This document shows positions 54,787-63,791 of a stretch of DNA of 64,000 nucleotides, piece after piece. The stretch lies in the NCBI RefSeq assembly GCF_015291745.1, contig NZ_CP030059.1, positions 2,941,501 through 3,005,500 of the forward strand, written 5' to 3'. The DNA is from Bradyrhizobium sp. CCBAU 53351 (lineage in GTDB: Bacteria > Pseudomonadota > Alphaproteobacteria > Rhizobiales > Xanthobacteraceae). How positions within the stretch are numbered: the first letter of the stretch is position 1; every line of letters starts with the position of its first letter. The notes under the pieces were generated by a model. That model was not told the DNA's origin. It worked only from the letters and a program-made list of their open reading frames with translations, and made no database searches. The translations under genes and the position numbers were made by a program.

Positions 54787-56004
54787 ATGACTGCACTCGC
54801 TTCGGACGCCGGTCGCGCCGGGAGCGGGATCGTGCCGATCCTGCTGTGCGTCGTGCCGTTCAGCCAGATCCCGCTCGATGCCTATACGCCCGGCCTGCCG
54901 CAGATGGTGGTGGATCTCGCCACCGACGCGGCCTCGATGCAGAACACCGTCACCGCCTACATGCTCGGCATGTCTCTCGCGCTGGTGCCGGTCGGCATCG
55001 CCTCCGACACGCTCGGTCGCCGCAAAGTTCTGCTCGCGGGCCTGTCGGTACTCGTTGCGATGAGCATCGCCTGCGCGCTCGCCACCAGTGCCTCGCTGCT
55101 GCTTGGCTTGCGCTTCCTGCAAGGCATCGGCGGCTGCACCTGCCTCGTCGTCGCCTATGCCGTCGCGGCCGACTGCTTTCGCGGCCGTGAGCTCACGGCG
55201 ATCTCCGGTCTGCTCGGCGCGGCCTGGGGTCTTGCGCCTGTGCTGGCGCCCGCGGCCGGCGGCTTCATCGTCGAGCTGACCTCATGGCGCGGCGTCTTCG
55301 TCATCATCGCCATCGCCGCGGCGATCGTAGCCGGGATCGTCGCATTCTTTCTCCCAGAGACGCTGCCCGCTGACCGGCGGGCACCGTTCGATCCGCGCCG
55401 CACGGCCGGCATCCTGCGCGATGCGCTGCTGCGTCCGGGCTTCCTGGCTTTCGTCCTTGTCTTTGCCGCAGCGGCCAGCGCGCAGCTGGCCTTAGGCGTC
55501 GTCGCGCCTTTCTTCTACCAGACCGGGCTCGGCTACTCGGCGGCGATCTACGGCCTCGTCGCGCTCGGCCTCGGCGGCGTCAATCTCGCCGGCGAGCTCG
55601 GCTGCGCGCATTTCGCGCGCTTCATGCCGGCGCGCGTCCTCGGCTTCGGCGCCTTCGCGCTGTTTCTTGCCGGCTCGGCCGTGCTGACCGCGACAGGCAT
55701 GACGGTCGGTCTCGACTTCGTGTCGATCACGATCGGCGGCGCGCTGGTGCTCGGCGGCTGCGGCGTGTTGTGCCCGATGATGTACGGCATGGCGCTCGGC
55801 CTGTTCGAACGCGACCACGGCCTGATCGGCGGCCTGATCAGCGCGCTCTGCTATCTCGCCGTCAGCGGCGCCATGGCGATCGCGGCGGTGCTGCCTGAAG
55901 CCACGCAGGCGCCGATCGGATGGCTCTATCTCGGCCTCTGCGCAATTGCGGGCGCGCTGCTTGCGATCTCGCTGCCGTCAGTGCGCCACGCCACACAGAC
56001 CTAA
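54787..56004 (+). CDS. MFS transporter (Bcr/CflA-like drug exporter)
   Basis: This 405-residue protein has twelve membrane helices. The MFS A-motif lies between helices 2 and 3 (GIASDTLGRRKVLLAG), and the helix-4 RFLQGIGGCTCLV and helix-5 GAAWGLAPVLAPAAGGFI motifs are typical of the DHA1 Bcr/CflA drug:proton antiporters. It is followed after 15 bases by guanine deaminase, so a purine-related or analogue export role is possible but not shown. Confidence 0.92.
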   Translation: MTALASDAGRAGSGIVPILLCVVPFSQIPLDAYTPGLPQMVVDLATDAASMQNTVTAYMLGMSLALVPVGIASDTLGRRKVLLAGLSVLVAMSIACALATSASLLLGLRFLQGIGGCTCLVVAYAVAADCFRGRELTAISGLLGAAWGLAPVLAPAAGGFIVELTSWRGVFVIIAIAAAIVAGIVAFFLPETLPADRRAPFDPRRTAGILRDALLRPGFLAFVLVFAAAASAQLALGVVAPFFYQTGLGYSAAIYGLVALGLGGVNLAGELGCAHFARFMPARVLGFGAFALFLAGSAVLTATGMTVGLDFVSITIGGALVLGGCGVLCPMMYGMALGLFERDHGLIGGLISALCYLAVSGAMAIAAVLPEATQAPIGWLYLGLCAIAGALLAISLPSVRHATQT

Positions 56005-56019
56005 GGGAGGAACCCATTC

Positions 56020-57417
56020 ATGACCAGCGTCGGTATTCGCGGCACGTTCTTCGATTTCGTCGATGATCCCTGGAAGCACGTCGGCAACGAGCAGGCCGCC
56101 GCGCGCTTTCACCAGGACGGCCTGATGATCGTCACGGACGGCGTCATCAAGGCGTTCGGTCCTTATGGCAAAATCTCTGCTGCGCATCCGGGCGTGCAGG
56201 TCACTCATATCAAGGACCGCATCATCGTCCCTGGCTTCATCGACGGTCACATCCATCTGCCGCAGACCCGCGTGCTCGGGGCCTATGGCGAGCAGCTGCT
56301 GCCATGGCTGCAGAAATGGGTCTATCCGGAAGAGCTCAAATACCGCGATCGCAACTATGCGCGCGAGGGCGTGAAGCGTTTCCTCGACGCGCTGCTGGCG
56401 TCCGGCACCACCACCTGCCAGGCCTTCACGAGCTCCTCGCCGGTTTCGACCGAGGAATTGTTCGAGGAAGCGGCGCGCCGCAACATGCGCGTCATTGCAG
56501 GCCTCACCGGCATCGATCGCAACGCGCCGGCCGACTTCATCGATACGCCTGAGAATTTCTATCGCGACAGCAAGCGGCTGATTGCGGAATATCACAACAA
56601 GGGCCGCAACCTCTACGCCATCACGCCGCGCTTCGCCTTCGGCGCCTCGCCCGAATTGCTCAAGGCGTGCCAGCGCCTCAAGCACGAGCATCCCGATTGC
56701 TGGGTCAACACCCACATCTCCGAGAATCCGGCCGAGTGCAGCGGCGTGCTGGTCGAGCACCCGGACTGCCAGGACTATCTCGGCGTCTACGAGAAGTTCG
56801 ACCTGGTCGGGCCGAAATTCTCCGGCGGCCACGGCGTCTATCTCTCCAACAACGAATTTCGCCGCATGTCGAAGAAGGGCGCCGCGGTGGTGTTTTGCCC
56901 TTGCTCGAACCTGTTCCTCGGCAGCGGCCTGTTCCGCCTCGGCCGCGCCACGGATCCGGAGCACCGCGTGAAGATGTCGTTCGGCACCGACGTCGGCGGC
57001 GGCAACCGCTTCTCGATGATTTCCGTGCTCGACGACGCCTACAAGGTCGGTATGTGCAACAACACGCTGCTCGACGGCAGCATCGATCCAACGCGCAAGG
57101 ATCTTGCCGAGGCCGAGCGCAACAAGCTCTCGCCTTATCGCGGCTTCTGGTCGATCACGCTCGGCGGCGCCGAAGGCCTCTACATCGACGACAAGCTCGG
57201 TAATTTCGAGGCCGGCAAGGAGGCCGATTTCGTCGCGCTCGATCCGAACGGAGGGCAGGTCGCGCAAGCCTGGCACCAGTCGCTGATTGCCGACGGCGCC
57301 GGCCCGCGCACGATGGACGAGGCCGCGAGCATGCTGTTCGCCGTCATGATGGTCGGCGACGACCGCTGCGTCGACGAAACCTGGGTGATGGGCAAGCGCC
57401 TCTACAAGAAGAGCTGA
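56020..57417 (+). CDS. guaD: Guanine deaminase
   Basis: This 465-residue zinc amidohydrolase converts guanine to xanthine. Motifs in order are PGFIDGHIHLPQ (His77, His79), AITPRFAFGASPELL, WVNTHISENPAE, GGHGVYLSNNEFRRMS and the metal Asp in FGTDVGGGNRFSM. The length and these blocks match bacterial guanine deaminases. GGGAGG lies about nine bases upstream of the ATG. It lies between an MFS exporter and a double-ABM membrane protein on the same strand, with short gaps that suggest one operon. Confidence 0.94.
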   Translation: MTSVGIRGTFFDFVDDPWKHVGNEQAAARFHQDGLMIVTDGVIKAFGPYGKISAAHPGVQVTHIKDRIIVPGFIDGHIHLPQTRVLGAYGEQLLPWLQKWVYPEELKYRDRNYAREGVKRFLDALLASGTTTCQAFTSSSPVSTEELFEEAARRNMRVIAGLTGIDRNAPADFIDTPENFYRDSKRLIAEYHNKGRNLYAITPRFAFGASPELLKACQRLKHEHPDCWVNTHISENPAECSGVLVEHPDCQDYLGVYEKFDLVGPKFSGGHGVYLSNNEFRRMSKKGAAVVFCPCSNLFLGSGLFRLGRATDPEHRVKMSFGTDVGGGNRFSMISVLDDAYKVGMCNNTLLDGSIDPTRKDLAEAERNKLSPYRGFWSITLGGAEGLYIDDKLGNFEAGKEADFVALDPNGGQVAQAWHQSLIADGAGPRTMDEAASMLFAVMMVGDDRCVDETWVMGKRLYKKS

Positions 57418-57431
57418 GCGGCGGCAAGCTC

Positions 57432-58415
57432 ATGAGCGCATCGTCAGACACCGCCGGTCAGCCGGTTGCCCTCGTCATCCAGCGCCGTATCGCCGATGAC
57501 GGCTTCGCCGCGTTTGCGCGGTGGAACGGCGAGGTCGGCGAGGCGCTCAAGGCCTGGCCCGGATTCCTGGGGCAGGAGGTGGTGCCGCCGCGGCCGCCGG
57601 CCCACGTCGATTGGGTGACGATCCTGCGCTTTGCGAGTCCTGCCGCGGCGCGCGCCTGGCTTCAGAGCGAGGTGCGGGCGAAGCTGATTGCGGAGGTGCA
57701 GCGCTATTTCGTCGGCTCGGAGGACGTTCACATCCTGCCCGATACCGGCGTTCAGCGCGACAACGCGGTGTCCGCGGTGATCTCCTTCAGGGTCCCGGCC
57801 GAGCTGGAAGATTCGTTCCTCAAATGGCAGCAGCGCATCCAGGCCACGGAGGCCGAGTTCAAGGGATTTTTGCGCCACAAGATCGAGCGGCCGATTCCGG
57901 GACTGCACGAGGAATGGATCGTCATCCTGTCGTTCGACTCTGATGCCAACCTCGATGCATGGCTCGGCTCGCCCGTGCGGCAGACGCTGCTGAAGGAAGG
58001 CGAGCGCTTCAACGCCGGCTTGAACGTCAAGCGTGCGAGCTACGGCTTCAATTTCTGGTTCCCGGCCGGCAAGGAGCGGGCGCCGGAGCAAGGGCCGGGC
58101 TTCATCTGGAAGAGCAACCTCATCGTCCTTCTCGTGCTCTACCCCGTGGTCTACCTCTGGGGCACGTTCATCAGCGCACCGCTGATCGACAGCCACGGCG
58201 TGCCGGTCTGGCTGTCGCTGTTCGTCGGGAATCTTGTCAGCACCCAGTTGCTCGGCTGGTGGCTGGTGCCCGCCGCCTTCAGGGCGCTCGACTGGTGGGT
58301 GGCGCCGAAGGCGGCTATCAGTCGCCAGATCGCAGGTTACACACTGCTTGCCGCGCTCTATGCGGCGTCGATGGGTCTGTACGCGCTGCTGCTCGCGTGG
58401 CATTGGGGGCGGTGA
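57432..58415 (+). CDS. Tandem ABM-domain protein with C-terminal membrane domain
   Basis: The 327-residue protein has two antibiotic-biosynthesis-monooxygenase (ABM) domains in tandem, at about residues 12-95 and 110-195. Each has the strand-helix pattern and a terminal SF(D)SDANLDAWL-type stretch. Three membrane helices follow at about 227-247, 258-279 and 302-322. ABM domains are small ferredoxin-like folds that oxidise quinones, degrade heme or act as dimer modules. Anchoring two of them to the membrane suggests a quinone-linked role, which is inference. It starts 15 bases after guanine deaminase. Confidence 0.82.
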   Translation: MSASSDTAGQPVALVIQRRIADDGFAAFARWNGEVGEALKAWPGFLGQEVVPPRPPAHVDWVTILRFASPAAARAWLQSEVRAKLIAEVQRYFVGSEDVHILPDTGVQRDNAVSAVISFRVPAELEDSFLKWQQRIQATEAEFKGFLRHKIERPIPGLHEEWIVILSFDSDANLDAWLGSPVRQTLLKEGERFNAGLNVKRASYGFNFWFPAGKERAPEQGPGFIWKSNLIVLLVLYPVVYLWGTFISAPLIDSHGVPVWLSLFVGNLVSTQLLGWWLVPAAFRALDWWVAPKAAISRQIAGYTLLAALYAASMGLYALLLAWHWGR

Positions 58416-58443
58416 GACCGTCCACAGCTGGCACGCGACGACC

Positions 58444-59346
58444 ATGTTTGCCCTGACATTCCTTGGCACTTCGGCAAGCGTTCCCTCGGCGGAACGCAAC
58501 CATCCGGCCTTGCTGGTCGAGGCGGCCGGTCAGCGCATGCTGGTCGATTGCGGCGAGGGCACGCAGCGCCAGCTGCTGCGCAGTGGCGCCGGCTTCCGGC
58601 GGCTCGACCGCATCCTGCTCACGCATGCGCATCTGGATCATGTGCTCGGCATCCCCGGCCTGTTCTCGACGCTCCGCTTGCGGCAGAGCGCCGAGGTGAT
58701 GACGGTTCATGGTGGACCAGCCACGCTCGAGATCGTCATCCAGATGTTGGCCGGGATCTGGGGCGCGGGCAGGGCGCCGCTTCCAGTGGAGTTCGCAGGC
58801 TTGGCCGCGGGCCAATTTCTCGACGCCGGTGATTTCACCATCGACTGCTTTCCAGTCCGTCACCGCGACACCGACAGTTTTGGTTTCGTGTTCCAAAGTC
58901 CATCGCGTCGCCACCTTCGGCCCGATCGCCTCGCGGCGCTCGGCGTCCCGGATGGTCCCATGCGCGGCGAACTGGCTGCAGGACGGCCGGTTGTGATCGA
59001 CGGTCGAACGATCGATCCGGAAGAGGTTCTGGGCCCGCCGAGCGGCGGCAGGAAGCTCGTGGTGATCGGCGACACCGAGACCACCGACGGGCTGTCCGGC
59101 TACGTCGCTGACGCCGATCTGCTGGTGATCGAGGCGACCTTCCTCGATCGTGACGCCGCGACTGCGCGGGATTACGGCCATCTGACCGCGGCGGAAGCGG
59201 CCGCCTTTGCGGCCGCCAGCAACGTCGGCCGACTCGTGCTGACCCACATGTCGGGACGGTACGAGGACGATGAGATCTTGGCCGAGGCGGCGAGGATCTT
59301 TCCGAATACCGGGATCGCCGCCGATTTCGATCATATCGAGATCTAG
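58444..59346 (+). CDS. rnz: Ribonuclease Z-like MBL-fold protein
   Basis: This 300-residue metallo-beta-lactamase-fold nuclease matures tRNA 3' ends. It starts FALTFLGTSASVPSAERN, the RNase Z opening. The zinc motif is THAHLDH (His61, His63, Asp65, His66). FPVRHRDTDSFGFVF, VVIGDTETT and the C-terminal LVLTHMSGRYEDDEILAEA are present. The exosite arm is short, as in many bacterial enzymes. It follows the ABM gene by 28 bases. Confidence 0.92.
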   Translation: MFALTFLGTSASVPSAERNHPALLVEAAGQRMLVDCGEGTQRQLLRSGAGFRRLDRILLTHAHLDHVLGIPGLFSTLRLRQSAEVMTVHGGPATLEIVIQMLAGIWGAGRAPLPVEFAGLAAGQFLDAGDFTIDCFPVRHRDTDSFGFVFQSPSRRHLRPDRLAALGVPDGPMRGELAAGRPVVIDGRTIDPEEVLGPPSGGRKLVVIGDTETTDGLSGYVADADLLVIEATFLDRDAATARDYGHLTAAEAAAFAAASNVGRLVLTHMSGRYEDDEILAEAARIFPNTGIAADFDHIEI

Positions 59347-59362
59347 TTACCCCGCCCCGTGA

Positions 59363-60214
59363 TCAGCTCGTCAGTCCCGACTTGATCGCGAGATCCTGCA
59401 CCTGGGCCGTCAGCTGCATCAACTTCGGCAGCGCCTGATCGCGGAAGGCTGCCATGTCCATGCGCATCGCATCGACCGTGACGCTCAATCCTCCGATCAC
59501 CTGGTCCTGCGCGTCGAAGATCGGCGTTGCCAGCGTGCGCAAGCCGTAGGCGTTCTCGCCGTCGGAGACGGCGTGGCCCTTTTTCTTCACCTGGTCGAGC
59601 CGGGCGAGCAGGGCATCGAGATCGGTCAGCGTCCGCTCTGACAGCTTGACGCGTGGGCGCGCTTCCAGCCGCGCAATCTGTTCCTCACGCGCCAGATGCG
59701 CCAGCATGACATGGCCGAGCGCGGCGCTGTAGGCGGGAATGCGCGTGCCGGGCCGGCGGTCCATCTTGTGGCGGTCGAGGCCGGCGCCGACGCGCGCGAG
59801 ATAGACGACGTCGCCGCCGTCGAGGATGCCGAGGGAAGCCGCGTCGCCAACATCAGGCACGAGGCCGCGCAGCAGCGGCTCGACCATCGGCCGCAACGAT
59901 CCATGCGAGAGCACGTTGTAGCCGAGGTCGAGACACGCAATCCCGAGGCGGAACCGCCGGCTCGGTGGAACAGCCTGGAGATAGCCGAGCTCGACCAGGG
60001 TCTGGATCAGGCGAAACGCCGTTCCGCGATCGAGATCGGCCCGTGCGGCAATCTCACTCAGGGTCAGCTCGAAAGCCTCACTGCTGAAGCTCTGGAGCAC
60101 GGCAAAGGCCTTGCCGACGGAAGCAACGTAGTTCTTTGGATTTTTCGGGAGCGATTCCGCTTTGCGCTTCGTGGCCTTTTTCTCGACCTTGGTCATGCCC
60201 GAATGCCTCGCCAT
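59363..60214 (-). CDS. IclR family transcriptional regulator
   Basis: This 283-residue regulator has an N-terminal winged helix (ASVGKAFAVLQSFSSEAFELTLSEIAARADLDRGTAFRLIQTLVELGYL) and a C-terminal IclR effector domain with PAYSAALGHVMLAHL, GHAVSDGENAYGLRTLATPIFD and GGLSVTVDAMRM. It is divergent from the operon starting at 60318. The 103-base gap holds a TGTTCG-N5-CGAACA palindrome, so it probably controls both directions. I placed the start at 60214; 60196 is a shorter alternative. Confidence 0.94.
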   Translation of the reverse strand: MARHSGMTKVEKKATKRKAESLPKNPKNYVASVGKAFAVLQSFSSEAFELTLSEIAARADLDRGTAFRLIQTLVELGYLQAVPPSRRFRLGIACLDLGYNVLSHGSLRPMVEPLLRGLVPDVGDAASLGILDGGDVVYLARVGAGLDRHKMDRRPGTRIPAYSAALGHVMLAHLAREEQIARLEARPRVKLSERTLTDLDALLARLDQVKKKGHAVSDGENAYGLRTLATPIFDAQDQVIGGLSVTVDAMRMDMAAFRDQALPKLMQLTAQVQDLAIKSGLTS

Positions 60215-60274
60215 GACGCACCGCCCTTGACGTGGCGGCCGGCTGATTTTACGACAGGTCAACACAATAACAAA

Positions 60275-60291
60275 TGTTCGCATTCCGAACA
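60275..60291. promoter_or_regulatory. IclR-type operator
   Basis: TGTTCG-CATTC-CGAACA is a perfect 6-bp inverted repeat with a 5-base spacer, similar in layout to IclR/PcaR-type sites. It lies 61 bases upstream of the IclR start and 26 bases upstream of the DapA-like gene. Confidence 0.6.
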
Positions 60292-60317
60292 ATATCGATT
60301 TGGCGATCGGAGGAAGT

Positions 60318-61238
60318 TTGTCGACATCATCGCTGCACCCTCATGGCGTGTTCTCCGCCGCGCTGACGCCGCTCGACGCCGAACTTGCCCCCGATCATGC
60401 GCGCTTCGTCGCGCATTGCCGCTATTTGCTGGAGGAGGGCTGCGACGGCATTGCGCTGCTCGGCACCACCGGCGAGGCGAACTCCTTCTCGGCGGCCGAG
60501 CGCATGGCACTGCTCGACGCGGCGATGGCCGCGGGCATCGCGCCGCAGCGGCTTCTTCCGGGAACGGGCGTCGCCGCGCTCACCGAGACCATCGCGCTGA
60601 CGCGTCATGCGCTCTCGGTCGGCGTCGAGACCGTGGTGATGCTGCCGCCGTTCTATTACAAGGGCGTCAGCGACGACGGCATCTTTGCCTCCTACAGCGA
60701 GGTCGTGCAGCGCATCGGCGATGCCGGGTTGAAGATCGTGCTCTATCACATTCCGCAGATGTCGGCGCAGCCGATCTCGCATGCTCTGATCGAGCGGCTG
60801 CGCAACGCCTATCCGACGACCTTCACCGGCATCAAGGATTCCTCGGGCGACTTCGCCAACATGAGTGCCATGGTCGAGTGCTTCCCGGGCTTCTCGGTTC
60901 TGGTCGGGGCTGATCCCTTGCTCCTGCCGCTGCTGCGCAAGGGCGGCGCCGGCTGCATCACCGCGACCTCCAACCTCGTCGCGCGCGACCTGGCCTATGT
61001 CTACAAGCACTTTCGCGACAGCGACGACGACGCACCCCTCAAGGCGGCGCAGGCGCGCATCGTGAAGGCGCGCGAGCTGGTCTCGCGCTTTCCGCAGATG
61101 GCCTCGCTGAAGGCGCTGGTGGCCGATCGCACCCGGCATGCCGGTTGGCAGCGCCTGCGGCCGCCGCTGGAATCCTTGCCGCCAGCTCAGGTGAAAGAGC
61201 TGCTCGCGAATGCGGCGGCGTTCGCCGCGGACGTCTAG
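60318..61238 (+). CDS. Dihydrodipicolinate synthase/N-acetylneuraminate lyase family aldolase
   Basis: This 306-residue TIM-barrel class I aldolase has GTTGEANSFSAAER, Tyr143 (LYHIPQ) and the Schiff-base Lys173 (GIKDSSGD). Its place in a sugar-acid operon argues against lysine biosynthesis; it more likely cleaves or dehydrates a keto-sugar acid. The start is probably TTG at 60318, with GGAGG four bases before it; another TTG at 60300 is possible. No ATG is available near the domain start. Confidence 0.9.
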   Translation: MSTSSLHPHGVFSAALTPLDAELAPDHARFVAHCRYLLEEGCDGIALLGTTGEANSFSAAERMALLDAAMAAGIAPQRLLPGTGVAALTETIALTRHALSVGVETVVMLPPFYYKGVSDDGIFASYSEVVQRIGDAGLKIVLYHIPQMSAQPISHALIERLRNAYPTTFTGIKDSSGDFANMSAMVECFPGFSVLVGADPLLLPLLRKGGAGCITATSNLVARDLAYVYKHFRDSDDDAPLKAAQARIVKARELVSRFPQMASLKALVADRTRHAGWQRLRPPLESLPPAQVKELLANAAAFAADV

Positions 61239-61242
61239 CGCC

Positions 61243-62688
61243 ATGTCCTGCGCATTCCAGGATGCGTTGACCGGGCTCGCCGCGATCGTCGGCGACAAGC
61301 ACGTCATCGCGGCAGGGACCGACCAGGAGCCTTATGTGGTGGACTGGCGCGGGCGCTATCACGGTCGGGCCGTCGCCGTGGTGAAGCCCGGCTCGACGGC
61401 CGAGGTCGCCGCAATCGTGAAGTTCTGCGCAGCAAGGCGGCTCGCGATCGTGCCGCAGGGTGGCAACACCGGCATGTGCGGGGCGGCGACGCCCGACGAT
61501 CACGCGGGCAATGTCGTGATCCGGCTCGACCGGATGCGGGCCGTGCGCGACGTCAGCCCGCTTGCCAACACCATCACGGTCGAGGCCGGTTGCATTCTCG
61601 CGGAGGTGCAGAACGCGGCGCGGGACGTCGATCGCTATTTCCCCTTGAGCCTCGGCGCCGAGGGCTCCTGCCAGATCGGCGGCAACATCTCGACCAATGC
61701 GGGCGGCACCGCCGTGCTGCGCTACGGTCCAACGCGCGATCTCGTGCTCGGCCTGGAGGTCGTGCTGCCTGACGGGCGCGTCTTCAATGGGCTGCGCGCC
61801 TTGCGCAAGGACAACACCGGTTATGCGCTGAAGCAGCTCTTCATCGGTGCGGAGGGCACGCTCGGCATAGTCACCGCGGCGGTGTTGAAACTGTTCGCGC
61901 CGCCGCGCAGCACGGCGCTGGCGCTGTTGAAATTGCAGGGCGTCGAGCAGGCGCTCGAGATCATGCAGCGCCTGCGCGGCACGGTCGGGGACCGGCTCGG
62001 CAGCCTCGAGATCATGTCGCGGTCGCAGATCGAGGCGATTGCCGCGACCGTGCCGCATGTCACCATTCCCTTCGAGCTGACGACGCCATGGTATCTGATC
62101 GTCGAGCTGACCGACACGCTTCCCGGCGTCGATCTCGACGAGCCGCTGGCCACGGTGCTGGCGGACGCGATGGAGGTCGGTCTGGCTGAAGACGTGATCC
62201 TCGCGTCCAATCTCGCGCAGGCCAAGGCGATCTGGGCCGTCAGGCACAGTGTGTCCGAAGGCAACAAGCGTAGCGGCTATGTCGTGTCGCATGACAGCGT
62301 GGTTCCGCTGGAGCGTCAGGCGGCCTTCGTGACCAATGTCGAAGCCCGGATCAAGGCGGCCGTCTCGCATGCGAACGTGGTGATGCACGGCCATATCGGC
62401 GACGGCAACATCCACGTCGTGGCCCTGATCGACCGGATGCATTGCCAGAACCCGGATGCTACGGCCAAGCTGGTCGCCGAGATCAACGAGATCGTCGATG
62501 ACGAGACCGCGGCGCAGGGCGGGGCGATCAGCGCCGAGCATGGCATCGGCATCACCAATCGTGGCCGTCTCGCCCGCGTCGCCGATCCCAACGACATCGA
62601 CCTGATGCGCGACATCAAGCGGCTGCTCGACCCGAACGGCCTGATGAATCCGGGCAAGATTTTCGCCGCAGGAGGCGTGCAGCGATGA
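61243..62688 (+). CDS. FAD-linked 2-hydroxyacid oxidase/dehydrogenase (GlcD/D-lactate dehydrogenase type)
   Basis: This 481-residue flavoprotein has an FAD PCMH domain (VKPGSTAEVAAIVKFC, IVPQGGNTGMCGAATP, LGAEGSCQIGGNISTNAGG) and a C-terminal FAD-oxidase domain with HGHIGDGNIHVVALID and SAEHGIGITNRGRL. It oxidises a D-2-hydroxyacid to the keto acid, passing electrons to quinone or cytochrome. In this cluster the substrate is probably a sugar acid such as a four-carbon aldonate. It starts four bases after the DapA-like gene and overlaps the kinase gene. Confidence 0.93.
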   Translation: MSCAFQDALTGLAAIVGDKHVIAAGTDQEPYVVDWRGRYHGRAVAVVKPGSTAEVAAIVKFCAARRLAIVPQGGNTGMCGAATPDDHAGNVVIRLDRMRAVRDVSPLANTITVEAGCILAEVQNAARDVDRYFPLSLGAEGSCQIGGNISTNAGGTAVLRYGPTRDLVLGLEVVLPDGRVFNGLRALRKDNTGYALKQLFIGAEGTLGIVTAAVLKLFAPPRSTALALLKLQGVEQALEIMQRLRGTVGDRLGSLEIMSRSQIEAIAATVPHVTIPFELTTPWYLIVELTDTLPGVDLDEPLATVLADAMEVGLAEDVILASNLAQAKAIWAVRHSVSEGNKRSGYVVSHDSVVPLERQAAFVTNVEARIKAAVSHANVVMHGHIGDGNIHVVALIDRMHCQNPDATAKLVAEINEIVDDETAAQGGAISAEHGIGITNRGRLARVADPNDIDLMRDIKRLLDPNGLMNPGKIFAAGGVQR

Positions 62689-63791
62689 CCAGCGTCCGCC
62701 TGCTCGCCGACGATCTCACCGGCGCGCTCGACACCGCGGCGGAGTTCGTCGGCCTGTGCGGGCCGTTCGACGTTATCTGGTCGGAAACATTTGCGCCGCG
62801 GGGCTCCGGCAGCCTGGCAATCGACAGCGGCACCCGTGAGCGGTCGAAGGCGGAGAGCGTCGGAATCGTCGGCCGACTGGCGCCGTACCTCCAGGGCGGG
62901 ACGATCGCCTACAAGAAGGTCGACAGCCTTCTTCGGGGCGCGTGGGCGGCCGAGCTTGGCGCCTGCCTGCGCACTGGCCATTGGGCCTCCTGCGTGGTCG
63001 CGCCCGCCTTCGACTATCAGGGGCGCCGCACCGTCGGCGGCCAGCACTTCGCGCGCACCGTGCATGGCGATTGGCATCGGGTCGGCGACAATCTGCTGGA
63101 TCAATTGAGGCAAGACGGCATCGATGCACGGCCGGGCACACCCGACACGCTCTCGCAAGGCGGCGTTCAGGTGTTCGATGCCGAGAGCGACCTCGACCTC
63201 GATCGCGTCGTCGACATGGCGCGCCGCATGCCGGGGCCCGTGCTGTGGTGCGGCAGCGGCGGCCTGGCGGGTGCGCTGGCCCGCAGCCATCGTGCCGATG
63301 CGCCGAGCCAATTGAAGTCGCCGGTGCTGGGGCTGTTCGGCTCCGACCAGGCTGCCACCGCAGCCCAACTCGCGGCATGTGGCGAAGCCACCATCGCGGT
63401 GACGGAGGGCGAGGGTGGCGCGGGCGTGCGACGCAAGCTGGCCGACGAGGGCGTGGCGCTGGTCAAGTTCTCGCTTGCCGACGGTCTGTCGCGCGTCGAG
63501 GCGGCGCAGCGGATCGCGCGCGAAATGGCAGCACTGACTGCGGCACTCGAACCGCCGGGCACGCTGATCGTTGCCGGTGGAGAAACCCTGAGAGCCGCAT
63601 GCGTCGCCCTCGGCGCGCATGCGCTCGAGGTGACAGGGCGAGTTGTTCCGGGACTGCCGCGCTCGATCCTGCAGGGCGGCCGCTGGGCCGGCGTCGAAAT
63701 CATCTCGAAATCCGGTGCATTCGGTCCCAGCGAGCTGTGGCGAGATCTGCTGCGGGACAATCATCTACTCAGAATGGAGAGTCCGACATGA
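62685..63791 (+). CDS. Four-carbon acid sugar kinase (OtnK/DtnK, DUF1537)
   Basis: The 368-residue kinase has the N-terminal domain LLADDLTGALDTAAEFVGL and AYKKVDSLLRGAWAAEL, and the C-terminal nucleotide-binding domain with LIVAGGETLRAACVALG and ISKSGAFGPSELWRDLL. It phosphorylates D-threonate, D-erythronate or L-threonate at C4. It is somewhat short compared with the usual 400-430 residues. It overlaps its neighbours on both sides by four bases and precedes a PdxA2 gene, the known partner that decarboxylates the phosphorylated acid to dihydroxyacetone phosphate. Confidence 0.93.
   Translation: MTSVRLLADDLTGALDTAAEFVGLCGPFDVIWSETFAPRGSGSLAIDSGTRERSKAESVGIVGRLAPYLQGGTIAYKKVDSLLRGAWAAELGACLRTGHWASCVVAPAFDYQGRRTVGGQHFARTVHGDWHRVGDNLLDQLRQDGIDARPGTPDTLSQGGVQVFDAESDLDLDRVVDMARRMPGPVLWCGSGGLAGALARSHRADAPSQLKSPVLGLFGSDQAATAAQLAACGEATIAVTEGEGGAGVRRKLADEGVALVKFSLADGLSRVEAAQRIAREMAALTAALEPPGTLIVAGGETLRAACVALGAHALEVTGRVVPGLPRSILQGGRWAGVEIISKSGAFGPSELWRDLLRDNHLLRMESPT

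Noticed and set aside
61039..62541. 500-codon minus-strand frame over the FAD oxidase gene
   Set aside because: Antisense shadow; the plus strand carries full FAD-binding and C-terminal oxidase motifs.
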